A stretch of DNA of 64,000 bases from assembly GCF_000296215.2 (NCBI RefSeq), contig NZ_CP013949.1, positions 1,729,501 to 1,793,500 on the forward strand. The letters are read 5' to 3'. Shown in pieces: positions 26,237 to 35,327 of this stretch. Both the position numbers and the translations under genes were made by a program. Numbering within the stretch: the first letter of the stretch is position 1; every line of letters starts with the position of its first letter. The notes beneath the pieces were generated by a model. It made no database searches. It worked only from the letters and a program-made list of their open reading frames with translations, and had not been told where the DNA came from. This stretch comes from Bradyrhizobium sp. CCGE-LA001 (lineage in GTDB: Bacteria > Pseudomonadota > Alphaproteobacteria > Rhizobiales > Xanthobacteraceae).

Positions 26237-27504
26237 GTGACGTTCGCATACGGACCAATGATGACAAGACGGGAGGCCGGCCCGGTGCGGAAAACCTGCG
26301 GATCGTGGAGCTGCCCGGCAAGGAGACGCGATCAGGCCGCCGTTACGGTGGCGCGCTGCTCGGAGGCGGCATCGTTCTGATCCTGGCGGGCGGTCTCGGC
26401 ATTGGCGGCTGGCGGCACTATCAGGCCGCGCGCGAGGTCGCCGCAGTCGCGGAGCAGGCCAGAACCGCCGTGCCGGATGTTCGGGTGGCGGCGGTCCAGC
26501 CTAGCGGCGACATCATGAAGGTCAGCCTGCCGGCGACGACGACCGCGTTCGAGGCAGCGAACATTTTTGCGCGGACCAGCGGCTATATCGAGAAGCGCTA
26601 TGTCGATATCGGCGCTCATGTAAAGAAGGGTGATCTGCTCGCCGACATCACTGCGCCGGAGCTGGACCAGCAGATCGCGCAGGCGCAGGCGACCCTCGCT
26701 CAGAACCAGGCGGCGCTGCAGCAGGCGCAGGCAAGCCGTGAGCTCGCCGACGTCACCAATGCGCGGGACAGCAATCTCGTCAAGCAGGGCTGGCTGACGG
26801 CGCAGCAAGGCGACAACGACCGTCTCACCCTGCGTGCGCAGCAGGCGGCCGTCGGCGTCGCGCAGTCCAACATCGCGGCGCAGGAGGCTCAGATCCGGGT
26901 CCTCCAGCAGGAGAAGGCCTATCAGCGCGTGGTGGCGCCGTTCGACGGCGTGATCACACAGCGCAACGTGGACAATGGCAGCCTGGTGCAGGCCGGATCG
27001 ACTTTCATGTTCACCCTGATGCATTCCGACGTGATCCGAACCCAGGTCTTCGTACCGCAGGACGAGGCCTTTGGGGTCGCCCCCGGCGTCGACGCCGATA
27101 TCCGCGTCCCCGAGATTCCGGGCCGGTCGTTTCCGGGGAAGGTCACGCGGATCGCGACCGCGTTGCAGCCGGGCAGCCGAACACTGCTGACCGAGATCGA
27201 CGTGCCGAATCCGGATGGTCTGCTCAGCCCCGGCATCTACTGCACTGTCGAACTATCGATCCCGCGCAAGACACCGTCGATGATCGTCCCGTCCGATGCG
27301 CTGGTGTTCGACCAGAACGGCCTTCACGTCGCGCTCGTGCGCAACGGCGCCGTTCATTTGCAGCAGGTCTCGATCGCGAGGGATTTCGGCACCACGGTCG
27401 AAGTGCGTGAGGGGGTGCAGCCCGGCGACCAGGTCGTGCTCAATCCGGCGGTGAACCTGACCGAGGGCAGCAAGGTGACCGTTCGCAAGGTCGAAATGAG
27501 TTAG
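26233..27504 (+). CDS. RND membrane fusion protein (HlyD/AcrA-like)
   Basis: A 423-residue periplasmic adaptor with one N-terminal transmembrane helix (about residues 37-58), a lipoyl-like half motif (AHVKKGDLLADITAPELDQQI), a long Gln/Ala-rich coiled-coil hairpin, and a second lipoyl half with APFDGVITQRNVDNGSLV. It links the RND permease to an outer membrane channel. It overlaps the permease gene by four bases. An in-line secreted protein gene starts ten bases later. Confidence 0.94.
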   Translation: MSDVRIRTNDDKTGGRPGAENLRIVELPGKETRSGRRYGGALLGGGIVLILAGGLGIGGWRHYQAAREVAAVAEQARTAVPDVRVAAVQPSGDIMKVSLPATTTAFEAANIFARTSGYIEKRYVDIGAHVKKGDLLADITAPELDQQIAQAQATLAQNQAALQQAQASRELADVTNARDSNLVKQGWLTAQQGDNDRLTLRAQQAAVGVAQSNIAAQEAQIRVLQQEKAYQRVVAPFDGVITQRNVDNGSLVQAGSTFMFTLMHSDVIRTQVFVPQDEAFGVAPGVDADIRVPEIPGRSFPGKVTRIATALQPGSRTLLTEIDVPNPDGLLSPGIYCTVELSIPRKTPSMIVPSDALVFDQNGLHVALVRNGAVHLQQVSIARDFGTTVEVREGVQPGDQVVLNPAVNLTEGSKVTVRKVEMS

Positions 27505-27513
27505 GGCGTGGTG

Positions 27514-28215
27514 ATGATGCGGACTATGGTCGCAACGATGTTCGCTCTGCTGCTGTTGGGGAGCTTGCCGAGCAAGGCGCAGGTGGCAACGACGGGCACC
27601 ACGGCGATGGGCCTGCCCACGGTGCCGGGCGCTATCGTGATCTCGCCGTTGAACAGTCCGGGTCCGTTTTCCGCAGCGACCGAGCCAAACGCGCCCGACA
27701 CCACGCTCGCGCCCGTTCCGCTCGCTTCCGATCCGACGATGCCGGGGACGGTGGTCGTCTGCGCTGCGCCATCGGCGTCCCCGATGCCGGTGCCGGCAAC
27801 GCCGATTGTCTCGAATCCCGGCTTGTCGACGTCGGGCAGTGTTGCTCCGATATTGCCGGTCACAGGACTGACCGGAAGCTCCATCGGAACCATTCCCGCA
27901 GCCTCGCCGGCAGGAACGGGCGCTACGGTCGCATGTAGCTCAACCCCGGGAGGTCAGGTGGCCACTGCTGCATCGCTGCCACTCTCGATCCCACAGGTGC
28001 CGGCGAGTCCGGCACCGGGCACCATCTCGGCGGACGTTAGCGCCGCTGGCGGCACCGGCATTGATCCAAGCGCCGTTGTGCCCAGCCCGAACAGCTCCGC
28101 CTGCATGGAAGGCGTCTCGATGAACCTGGCCTCGCCCGCGACTGTGTTGCCGGCCAATGCTACAGGCGCAGCGCCGACGCCGGGCGTGGCGCCGGTCCTG
28201 CCGCCGGGATGCTGA
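27514..28215 (+). CDS. Secreted Pro/Ala/Ser-rich companion protein of the RND operon
   Basis: A 233-residue protein with a signal peptide (MMRTMVATMFALLLLGSLPSKAQ) and a low-complexity mature part rich in Pro, Ala, Ser, Thr and Gly, with scattered Cys and an early GLPTVPGAIVISPLN segment. The two ATG codons at 27514/27517 have AGGG upstream, better than the GTGs at 27508/27511. The second RND operon of this window carries a protein of the same style next to its fusion protein gene, so a link with RND pumps is likely. The function is unknown. It converges on the binding protein gene with only 12 bases between stops. Confidence 0.75.
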   Translation: MMRTMVATMFALLLLGSLPSKAQVATTGTTAMGLPTVPGAIVISPLNSPGPFSAATEPNAPDTTLAPVPLASDPTMPGTVVVCAAPSASPMPVPATPIVSNPGLSTSGSVAPILPVTGLTGSSIGTIPAASPAGTGATVACSSTPGGQVATAASLPLSIPQVPASPAPGTISADVSAAGGTGIDPSAVVPSPNSSACMEGVSMNLASPATVLPANATGAAPTPGVAPVLPPGC

Positions 28216-28227
28216 GAGTTCTGTGCC

Positions 28228-29433
28228 TCATATGGCGGGGCGTAGCTTGCGTATCGCGGCATCGGGCGGGAGCATGGCTTCGCCGTCCCGATATTTCCAG
28301 TCCACCATCACGGCCTTGCCGTCCCTGACCGTGGTGCGGCCGACGAACGTTCCCATGGTGCTCTGATGGTCGATGGCGCGCCAGATCGCTCGTCCAAACG
28401 GCGTGTCAAAGCCGATATTGCCGAACCCGTCGGCCATTTTTTCGGTATCGAGCGTCCCGAGCTTCTCGATCGGAGCCGCCAGCGAGCTGATCAGGGCGTG
28501 ACCGACCACGGAGCCCATCGTGGGCGCCTCGCCATAGCGCGCGGCGTAAGCGGATATGAAACCGTTGTTGGTATCATCCAGGACCTCGGTGACGGGATAG
28601 CCGGTCACGATCCACCCCTCCGGCGCGTCTTGTCCGAGCGGATGGAGATATTCCGGCTCGCCGGTCGTGAACGACACGACGCGTCGTCCCCTAAACAGGC
28701 CGCGATCATGACCTTGCCGGACGAAACGGGCGAGATCGGGACCGAAGGTGACGTTGAGGATTGCGACCGGATTGTGCTGGGCGAGAGCGTTCACGACCGC
28801 GCCTGCATCGATGGATCCGAGCGGCGGCCACTGGCTGCCAACGAACTCGACGTCTGGACGACGGCTGCGGAGAAGATGCATGAACCACCTCACGGCCGAC
28901 TGTCCGTACTCGTAGTTCGGTGCGATCGTCGCCCACCGCGTCGCCTTCAGCTGCGCTGCTTCCTCCACCAGCATGGCGGCAAGCATGTAGGTCGATGGGC
29001 GCAGCCTGTAGCAATATCGATGTCCTTGGTCCCAGACCAGAGCGTCCGTGAGCGGTTCGCTCGCCACGAACAGGATCCGATGTTGCCGCGCGAAGTCGCT
29101 GATTGCCAGCCCGACATGCGACAGATACGCACCTGCCAAGAGGTCGACGCCGTTCCTGCGCACCAGCTCTTCCGCCGCGCGAAGCGCAACACTCGGCTTG
29201 CCCTCGTCGTCGCGACTGATGATTTCGACCTCGCGCCCGAGCAGGCCGCCTCTTGCGTTCAACTGTTCGACCGCCAGCTGCCAGCCGCGACGATAGGGAA
29301 GGGTGAATGCGGGCGCGCTGCTATAGGAGTTGATCTCGCCGATTCTGATGGGTCTGGTGCCCTGGGCACGGATGATGGCGGGCGAAAGCATCGCAGGGCC
29401 AACGCCGCCCAGGAGTCGTCGTCGAGAGATCAT
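28228..29433 (-). CDS. ABC-type amino acid/amide substrate-binding protein, orphan
   Basis: A 401-residue type I periplasmic binding protein of the LivJ/UrtA/AmiC kind, with the two alpha/beta lobes recognisable from IRIGEINSYSSAPAFTLPY and LVRRNGVDLLAGAYLSHVG. The N-terminus MISRRRLLGG carries an RRR run resembling a Tat motif. The ATG at 29433 is preferred over a TTG at 29439. No permease or ATPase genes are adjacent. It lies 36 bases downstream of a STAND regulator in the same direction, so it may serve as a ligand sensor rather than a transport component; that is inference. Confidence 0.88.
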   Translation of the reverse strand: MISRRRLLGGVGPAMLSPAIIRAQGTRPIRIGEINSYSSAPAFTLPYRRGWQLAVEQLNARGGLLGREVEIISRDDEGKPSVALRAAEELVRRNGVDLLAGAYLSHVGLAISDFARQHRILFVASEPLTDALVWDQGHRYCYRLRPSTYMLAAMLVEEAAQLKATRWATIAPNYEYGQSAVRWFMHLLRSRRPDVEFVGSQWPPLGSIDAGAVVNALAQHNPVAILNVTFGPDLARFVRQGHDRGLFRGRRVVSFTTGEPEYLHPLGQDAPEGWIVTGYPVTEVLDDTNNGFISAYAARYGEAPTMGSVVGHALISSLAAPIEKLGTLDTEKMADGFGNIGFDTPFGRAIWRAIDHQSTMGTFVGRTTVRDGKAVMVDWKYRDGEAMLPPDAAIRKLRPAI

Positions 29434-29469
29434 GATCAAGCATCGTCCGTAGGATTGAGGAGGAAGGTA

Positions 29470-32361
29470 TCAGTGGCAGGTGCAGGAGGCTGGCCGGTCG
29501 CCACCACCTGTCGTCGCCGGGCTTGCAACGAGCCCGCGCACGAATGCAAGCGCGGGAAGATCGAGGTCCCGATCGAATTGCGCGCTGATCGGACCGACGA
29601 GGTCGAGCGCGGTCTGCTGGCGATCCGACCCTGCCATGATCCTGGCCCAGGCCGCCGCGATCTTTAGCTCGTAGAAGCGGCATTGTTGCTCTCTGGCAAC
29701 GGACAGCCCTTCGGCGAACAGCAATTCCGACCGGGAGAGATCGAGCGGGGCATCCGCCAGCAGAACTTCGCCCTTGATGCGCAAAAGATCCGCAAGGCAC
29801 CACAATTGCCGACCTTCCCGGGCGATGTTCAAGGCCTCTTCAACGGCAGCCAGGGCCTGCGCAGTTTCGCCGCTCGCGAGCAGGCCTTCGGCGAGCGATC
29901 CGAGAAACTCCGGATTGCGCATCAGCCATCCATTCTCGGCGCGCGCCTTCAGTCCACCCCGCAGCAACGCTATTCCATCGTCGTACTGACCTTGCAGGAC
30001 GAGCAACTGTCCCTTCAAGCATGACGTCCAGCTTGTCCAGAAAGCTATTCCCTCGCGAGTCACGAGTGCGAGAAGAGACGAGATCGCCTGATCGGCCGCA
30101 GCGAGATCATGCGTCATGAGCGCGATCGGGCAGACGGCGTTCCGCAAAGCGTAGGCGATCGCAAGCTTGTCCTTTTCCCGCTCCGCCTCCTCTAGACATT
30201 CGGCGGCAAGAGCTCTGCTCTCCGCCACCTTTCCCTGGAGCAGCAAGACGCGGGCCAACATGGCCTTGGCCAGAACGCTCTGGTTGAGCAGGAACCACAT
30301 CTGGTTCGGGCCGTCCTTCGATCCGCAAGCTTCGTAATCCAGGGACAGGGTGAGCTCCCGCCTTGCATCCTCCTGCGCTCCGTAAAAATGAGTGGCGGCG
30401 CCGATCAAGCGCCGCCCCACGGTCTCGTTGGCGGAGTTCTCCGTTCGCAGGGCGATCTCGAGGTATCGCTCGCCGACGGATTTGGCGGCGTCATATTGGC
30501 CCGAGTTGAGATTGTAGCTCCATAGCGTCCACACGGCCTTGAGCTGAAGCTCGAGATCCGACCGCTCCTCGGCGAGCACGAGGCCGATGTTGAGCGCCGC
30601 CTTCATGCGGTCGGCAGAGCCGGTCGTGTTGAGAAGCGCGAAACCCAATGCGACATGGAGCTGTGCCTTGATCCCCGGATCGCAGGTCAACCCCGGGCCG
30701 AGATGGGCGAGGGCGTGCTCGATCCGGCTGGAGCATTCGACGAAGGACAGCAACTGCATCCACACCGGAACGAAACCGGCCGTCAGCTCGATTCCGAGCG
30801 CAGTATCGCCATCAGGCGCGAAGGCCCAGTCGAGCGCGGCATGCACGTTCTCGATCTCCTGGGCGAGGCGGGACACATCGACGGAGGTCGGGGAAGTGCC
30901 GCCAAGCGGCGTAGCGAGCTGCCTGAGGAATTCCGCTTGCCGTCGCGCAATTTGCGCAACGAGCCCGGCTTCCGCTAGCTTCTCCAAAGCATAGGCCCGC
31001 GTGGTCTCGAGCAGGCGCCATCGTCCCTCGAACGAGGGATTCAGAGAGACCAGCGATTTGCCAACCAGATTGAACAATGTCTCGATGACGTCCGACCGCG
31101 ACAGGTCGCCGTCCATCATTGCAATGGCCGCGTCCAGCGTGAAGCCGGCCGGAAATATCGCAAGCCGGCAAAGCAGCCTCTGCTCCTCGGGCGACAACAG
31201 GTCGTAACTCCAGTCCAGCGTCGCTCGCAGGGTCTGGTGCCGCGGCAGCTGGTCGCGACGGCCGCTGCTCAGGAGCTCGAAGCGCCGGTCCAGGCGGCTC
31301 AACACGGTGTCCACCCCGAGATTCGCGACTCGAGCTGCGGCGAACTCCAGCGCGAGCGGAATCCCGTCGAGCCGCCGGCAGACGGCGGCGATCTTCAGCA
31401 AATCGCCTGGGTCGGGAACGAAGCTTGCTCGCAATGCCCGCGTTCGCGCGACGAAGAGCTGCACCGCGCTTTCCCGAAGCAGCCGATCGGGATCAAGGAT
31501 GTCTGATCCTGGGACCGATAGCGGCGGGATGGCCGCTACATATTCTCCGTCGATGCGCAGCGCTTCGCGGCTGGTCGCAAGAACGGAGACACTCGGACAA
31601 TAGCGAAGCACCGCGCTGGCGATTTGCGCGGCAACGTCGATGACATGCTCGCAATTGTCAAGGACGAGAAGCAGGCGCCGCGAGCCGACGGCTTGGGCGA
31701 TGCTCGCGGGCGAGACGTTCTTGTCGCTCAAGGCGAGCTTCAGGGTACGGGCCGTCGCAGAGACCGCCAGCGGTGGATCCTGCAAGGTCGCGAGCTCGAC
31801 CAGCGCGACGGAATCGTCGAACGACGATGCGACGCGCCGCGCAAGTTCGATGGCGAGCTTGGTCTTTCCGATGCCTCCAGGGCCGACGAGAGTCACGGCG
31901 CGGTATGCGGAGAGGATATCGATCAACTCGTTCAGGGAATCCTCGCGGCCGATCAGAGGCGCGCGCACATTCGGCAGGTTGCTCGAAAAGGAGGACGCGG
32001 CTAGCGCGGATATGGTTGCGGCTGCGGAGTGATCCGGATGTCCGCTTCGCCAGCTTCCCGCGAGAGTATATCCCCGGCCCGAGACCGTCTTGAGGAGATC
32101 GCGATCCCTGCCGAGCGCCTTGCGGACCGCGGAGATATGGACCTGGAGCGTGTTGTCCTCGACGACCTGGCCTGACCAGACGCTCCCGATCAGTTCATCC
32201 TTGGTCACCAGAAGACCGGCACAATCCGCCAGCTTCTCGAGAAGCTCGAATGCACGGCTGCCGATCGGCACCGCGATGTTGTCGTGTCTCAGCTCTCTGC
32301 GCTGGCAATCGATGAGCCAGTTTCCAAAGGCGTAGGTTCGATTGGCCGGCGAAGACGACAT
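29470..32361 (-). CDS. Winged-helix STAND NTPase regulator with TPR-like C-terminus (paralog 1)
   Basis: A 963-residue regulator. Residues about 10-105 form an OmpR/CadC-type winged helix (SRAFELLEKLADCAGLLVTKDELI, TLQVHISAVRKALG). A STAND/NB-ARC-like NTPase follows, with Walker A GPGGIGKT at 160-167, Walker B LLVLDNCEH at 231-239, sensor ATSREALRIDGE, and the RRLDGIPLALEFAAAR helix. The C-terminal half (from about 480) is helical with TPR-like repeats. Such proteins are predicted transcription factors that switch on nucleotide and ligand binding. Two close relatives lie within 9 kb. It is followed by the orphan binding protein gene. Confidence 0.9.
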   Translation of the reverse strand: MSSSPANRTYAFGNWLIDCQRRELRHDNIAVPIGSRAFELLEKLADCAGLLVTKDELIGSVWSGQVVEDNTLQVHISAVRKALGRDRDLLKTVSGRGYTLAGSWRSGHPDHSAAATISALAASSFSSNLPNVRAPLIGREDSLNELIDILSAYRAVTLVGPGGIGKTKLAIELARRVASSFDDSVALVELATLQDPPLAVSATARTLKLALSDKNVSPASIAQAVGSRRLLLVLDNCEHVIDVAAQIASAVLRYCPSVSVLATSREALRIDGEYVAAIPPLSVPGSDILDPDRLLRESAVQLFVARTRALRASFVPDPGDLLKIAAVCRRLDGIPLALEFAAARVANLGVDTVLSRLDRRFELLSSGRRDQLPRHQTLRATLDWSYDLLSPEEQRLLCRLAIFPAGFTLDAAIAMMDGDLSRSDVIETLFNLVGKSLVSLNPSFEGRWRLLETTRAYALEKLAEAGLVAQIARRQAEFLRQLATPLGGTSPTSVDVSRLAQEIENVHAALDWAFAPDGDTALGIELTAGFVPVWMQLLSFVECSSRIEHALAHLGPGLTCDPGIKAQLHVALGFALLNTTGSADRMKAALNIGLVLAEERSDLELQLKAVWTLWSYNLNSGQYDAAKSVGERYLEIALRTENSANETVGRRLIGAATHFYGAQEDARRELTLSLDYEACGSKDGPNQMWFLLNQSVLAKAMLARVLLLQGKVAESRALAAECLEEAEREKDKLAIAYALRNAVCPIALMTHDLAAADQAISSLLALVTREGIAFWTSWTSCLKGQLLVLQGQYDDGIALLRGGLKARAENGWLMRNPEFLGSLAEGLLASGETAQALAAVEEALNIAREGRQLWCLADLLRIKGEVLLADAPLDLSRSELLFAEGLSVAREQQCRFYELKIAAAWARIMAGSDRQQTALDLVGPISAQFDRDLDLPALAFVRGLVASPATTGGGDRPASCTCH

Positions 32362-32806
32362 AGGGATCCGCGGATCAGATTCACCGTCGTGATGCCAGGA
32401 AAGTCATGGTTTTCCGAAGATCACCGTCTCTTGGCAATACTATGAAAGCATGACTATGCCTCGGTCTCCTACAGGGGAGGCGGTTGGCGTGTCAAGAAGA
32501 CCTTCGCCGTGTTCGGGCGTCCGCCGTCAGTGCCCCGCCGCTCTACATGCTCGTTGTTCCCTAAACGAATTCGTGACGATGATAGGCGTGTCAAATCAGA
32601 GAGCCGCGACGGCCGAGCGCAACAATCGCGCGACGGGGCCGACACGCGTCCGCAGGAGCGCGTCTGAAATTTCCTGATTTTACGTCTCTTAACTCGCGAC
32701 CAGACCCGGCCTTGCTACGATCGTATCGATGGAGGCGCCCCACCGCTCGCGGATTCCGCTGGTTGCGCGCCTTCCGGTTTGGACCAGTGCAGTTAGAGTA
32801 AGAACA
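32362..32806. promoter_or_regulatory. Divergent promoter region
   Basis: 445 bases between the minus-strand STAND regulator and the plus-strand AraC regulator; it must hold both promoters. No clear -35/-10 pair or palindrome was recognised. Confidence 0.35.
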
Positions 32807-33685
32807 ATGTCCCAGCTGTCACCGCCGCGACAACCGAGGCATGGTTGCGAGCCAACCGCCATCATCTCCGATGACGGAGCTTCCGACTTCCGCTCGGCCG
32901 CGATGACATCAGTCGTGCCGCTTCCGAAAGCCGTCGTTTCGCGCAGCGACGATCTGCCGGCCCGGGACGCGGCCGCAATTGTCTTCGATCAGCTCGGCCT
33001 CGTCATAGCGGTCGAGACCGATCCACGGCGCGAGTCCAGGGTATCGCGTGATCGACCGCATGATACTGGCTTTCTGCGCGTCCGGGTTCCACGGCACAGC
33101 GTGTCCGCGACGCTGCCGGTCTCCGCGACAAGGATGCTCGCCTTCAACGAGAATGATCCTGTCGTCCGGAGCCTGGCCGAAGCTCTCGCCGCGGTAGAAA
33201 GCTTGACGCCCGCCGATGGCGCTATCTGCGTCGACGCCCTGCGCCTTGCCGTCGTTGCGCGGTTGTCTGCCTTGCAGTCAGGCAGGCCGGGGCAGTTCGA
33301 AGGGCGAGTCCGCGGCTGCCTAGGTGCGAGTGACAGGCAGATTCAGGGATTGCAGAAGTGGCGGCTCAAGCGGGTGCTCGACTACATCGAAAGTCACTTT
33401 TGCAGGAAGGTCCAGCTCGCGGATCTTGCCGCAGTGGCCGGCTTGAGTCGCATGCATTTCGCCGCCCAGTTCCGGATCGCCACGGGATGCAGCCCGCACG
33501 AATACATCCTGCGCGAACGGATACGGCGCGCCAAGGATTTGCTGCGAAATTGCGAGATGCCGATCGTCGAGATTGCGTTGACGGTAGGCTTTCAGAGCCA
33601 GGCTCATTTCACCACGACATTCAGGCGCTTCGCGGGCGACTCGCCGAGGCGGTGGCGGAATGCGGCTGCGGCTGACTTGATCTAG
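32807..33685 (+). CDS. AraC-family transcriptional regulator
   Basis: A 292-residue regulator. Its C-terminal 100 residues form the double helix-turn-helix of AraC/XylS (VQLADLAAVAGLSRMHFAAQFRIATGCSPHEYILRERI and ... AHFTTTFRRFAGDSPRRWR, each a partial quote). The N-terminal part has no recognised ligand domain. The ATG at 32807 is preferred; the frame opens at 32729, but neither start has a strong ribosome binding site. It stands between divergent STAND regulators. Target unknown. Confidence 0.87.
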   Translation: MSQLSPPRQPRHGCEPTAIISDDGASDFRSAAMTSVVPLPKAVVSRSDDLPARDAAAIVFDQLGLVIAVETDPRRESRVSRDRPHDTGFLRVRVPRHSVSATLPVSATRMLAFNENDPVVRSLAEALAAVESLTPADGAICVDALRLAVVARLSALQSGRPGQFEGRVRGCLGASDRQIQGLQKWRLKRVLDYIESHFCRKVQLADLAAVAGLSRMHFAAQFRIATGCSPHEYILRERIRRAKDLLRNCEMPIVEIALTVGFQSQAHFTTTFRRFAGDSPRRWRNAAAADLI

Positions 33686-33870
33686 CGATTGGGAAGATAA
33701 GTTGCCGAGGATCGATTGCTGCGGCGATCGGCTTGGTTGGAGCAACGGCCGGCATGACGCCGCCATTTTCCTTCCATCTGCGACGTCGAATCCGCGAAGC
33801 GCTGAGAGGAGAATTCTCGACTCAGCGCTGTCGCTTGCCTTGCAGCCAAGGGCTCGTACGGCCCACAGGC

Positions 33871-34104
33871 TCAGTAGCCGGAGGTGGGCTCGCAGGGAGG
33901 CCGGCGCCAGGGCGCGGTCGCGTATGCACCGATGTCGGGAGCGCGAACGCAGTTGCGCTTGGAGGTGACGGGCACGCGCTGAACCGACGCATAGGAGTCG
34001 ACATTCGTGCGGCGCGTGTTGTTGCCGCCTTCGCGAGCCATCGCGGGGGAGGCAATCATGGCGGCGACGGCCAGCCCGGCCGACAAGAGCTTCAGATTAG
34101 TCAT
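33871..34104 (-). CDS. Small secreted protein, paralog of the 19045-19290 product
   Basis: A 77-residue protein with a signal peptide ending near AMA (residues 21-23) and a mature C-terminus reading CVRAPDIGAYATAPW then RRPPCEPTSGY. This aligns with CVPAPRVGAFATAPW ... CEPGTGAF of the protein at 19045. The start is the ATG at 34104 with AAGGAGA upstream. The TTG extension to 34122 is ignored. Function unknown; likely periplasmic, with a possible disulfide between the two Cys. Confidence 0.75.
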   Translation of the reverse strand: MTNLKLLSAGLAVAAMIASPAMAREGGNNTRRTNVDSYASVQRVPVTSKRNCVRAPDIGAYATAPWRRPPCEPTSGY

Positions 34105-34371
34105 TGCATGTCTCCTTGACAAAGCGATGCCGGGAACGCCTCGGCTCGCCCGTCAGACATGTGTATGCGCGTGCGAGATCAGCAGTATCAATCGAACGAT
34201 CATTTTCGCCTTTGCACGAAGTCGTGGTGGCGGCTCGGTCGACAGTCGATTCTGCGCGGTCGCGATGCTGCGAGACCGGCGGGGTGCGCCACTTGGCGCG
34301 GACGCACTCCCGTGCGGATTCACGGACGGGCGTGGTCGGCTGCGTGCGCAGGCCGGCCCTTCGTCGTTCGC

Positions 34372-34614
34372 TCAGCGATGCCAGTGACGGACGTAAGGGT
34401 GCGCTGCTCCGAACACCGGCGCGGCGCCGCCGGGCCGCTCCAGGCCCATTCGTCCTGCCGGCGTCAGCGCGCCGCCGTTTAGCACGTCGCGATCCGGATA
34501 CATTGATGCAAATGCGGCGGGCTCCTGGTCGGCGAATGACCAAACCGCGGAGGCCGAGGATATCGTTGCCGTCGAGATCAGCGCGGCGGCGATCATGGTC
34601 TTGAATACATTCAT
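34372..34614 (-). CDS. Small secreted protein
   Basis: An 80-residue protein with a signal peptide (about residues 1-23, ending SASA) and a mature part with PAAFASMYPDRDVLNGGALTP and a basic, His-containing C-terminus. GGAGA precedes the ATG. Size and start signals indicate a real gene. The family is not recognised. It lies next to another small secreted gene on the same strand (33871-34104), with 267 bases between. Confidence 0.68.
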   Translation of the reverse strand: MNVFKTMIAAALISTATISSASAVWSFADQEPAAFASMYPDRDVLNGGALTPAGRMGLERPGGAAPVFGAAHPYVRHWHR

Positions 34615-34930
34615 GGCGATTCTCCATTGCTCGTGAGGTGCGGAGAGTCGCTTGGCGATGATCGCTGCTCGGCTGGTGACGTTTCCGGAAATTGTCTTCT
34701 GTACCGAGTCATATAGGCAGTGCAGCGGAAAAAACCTGTCCGGTACGCATCACTCTTGCGAGAAGACGAGTGCGGAAATAACCAGCATGCAGGCGGGGTT
34801 TATCGAATGGTCCATCTTCGACATCGAATCCTGTCACTTTTGTCATGATCGTTCGCACGATCGTGCATGGTCGAATCAATCGCGACGCCCACTTGAGAGT
34901 GCAGGTCATGGAACATGCGGAGTGTAAGCC
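34615..34930. promoter_or_regulatory. Divergent promoter region of two secreted-protein genes
   Basis: 316 bases between divergently oriented small secreted-protein genes. GATCGT-TCGC-ACGATC at 34847-34862 is a perfect inverted repeat and may be an operator. Nothing else was recognised. Confidence 0.35.
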
Positions 34931-35212
34931 ATGAGACTGCTCTCTTTCCTTTGCGTCGTAGCTTGTCTCGGACTGTCGGGCGCAGCATCTGCCCGCGGCG
35001 GCATGGGATCGCATATGTCGATGGCACGCGGCGGCGCGCTCGGTACGAGTGCCGCGGCGCCTGGGACGAACTCGCTCGGCACTGCACTTCCCTCGTCGGA
35101 GGGCGGCGGTCATGCGATGAAGCGGCCTCTGCTCGGCACGGACGCGACCATCGACAAGGACGACGCCCGCCTTGAGAAAATGCTGGAAGGTTCGATCTGC
35201 CGCGGCTGCTGA
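34931..35212 (+). CDS. Small secreted Gly-rich protein with terminal CRGC
   Basis: A 93-residue protein with a signal peptide (about residues 1-21, ending AASA), a Gly/Met/Ala-rich middle, and a C-terminus LEKMLEGSICRGC with two Cys. GGAG occurs at 34918-34921 before the ATG. The family is not recognised. It is followed 115 bases later by the second STAND regulator in the same direction. Confidence 0.65.
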   Translation: MRLLSFLCVVACLGLSGAASARGGMGSHMSMARGGALGTSAAAPGTNSLGTALPSSEGGGHAMKRPLLGTDATIDKDDARLEKMLEGSICRGC

Positions 35213-35327
35213 AGGGTATGGGGTGCAAGAGGAACCCGGGTCTTGCTCTTCCGCCTGGCAAACTGGTCTCCTGGAAGGATGGTGATAGACTGCACGCAAG
35301 ACCAATGAACCATTCGGGGCCGTGCCA

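Noticed and set aside
34847..34862. GATCGT-TCGC-ACGATC inverted repeat
   Set aside because: Kept only as a note in the promoter region; 6-bp arms are expected by chance several times in a window of this size.
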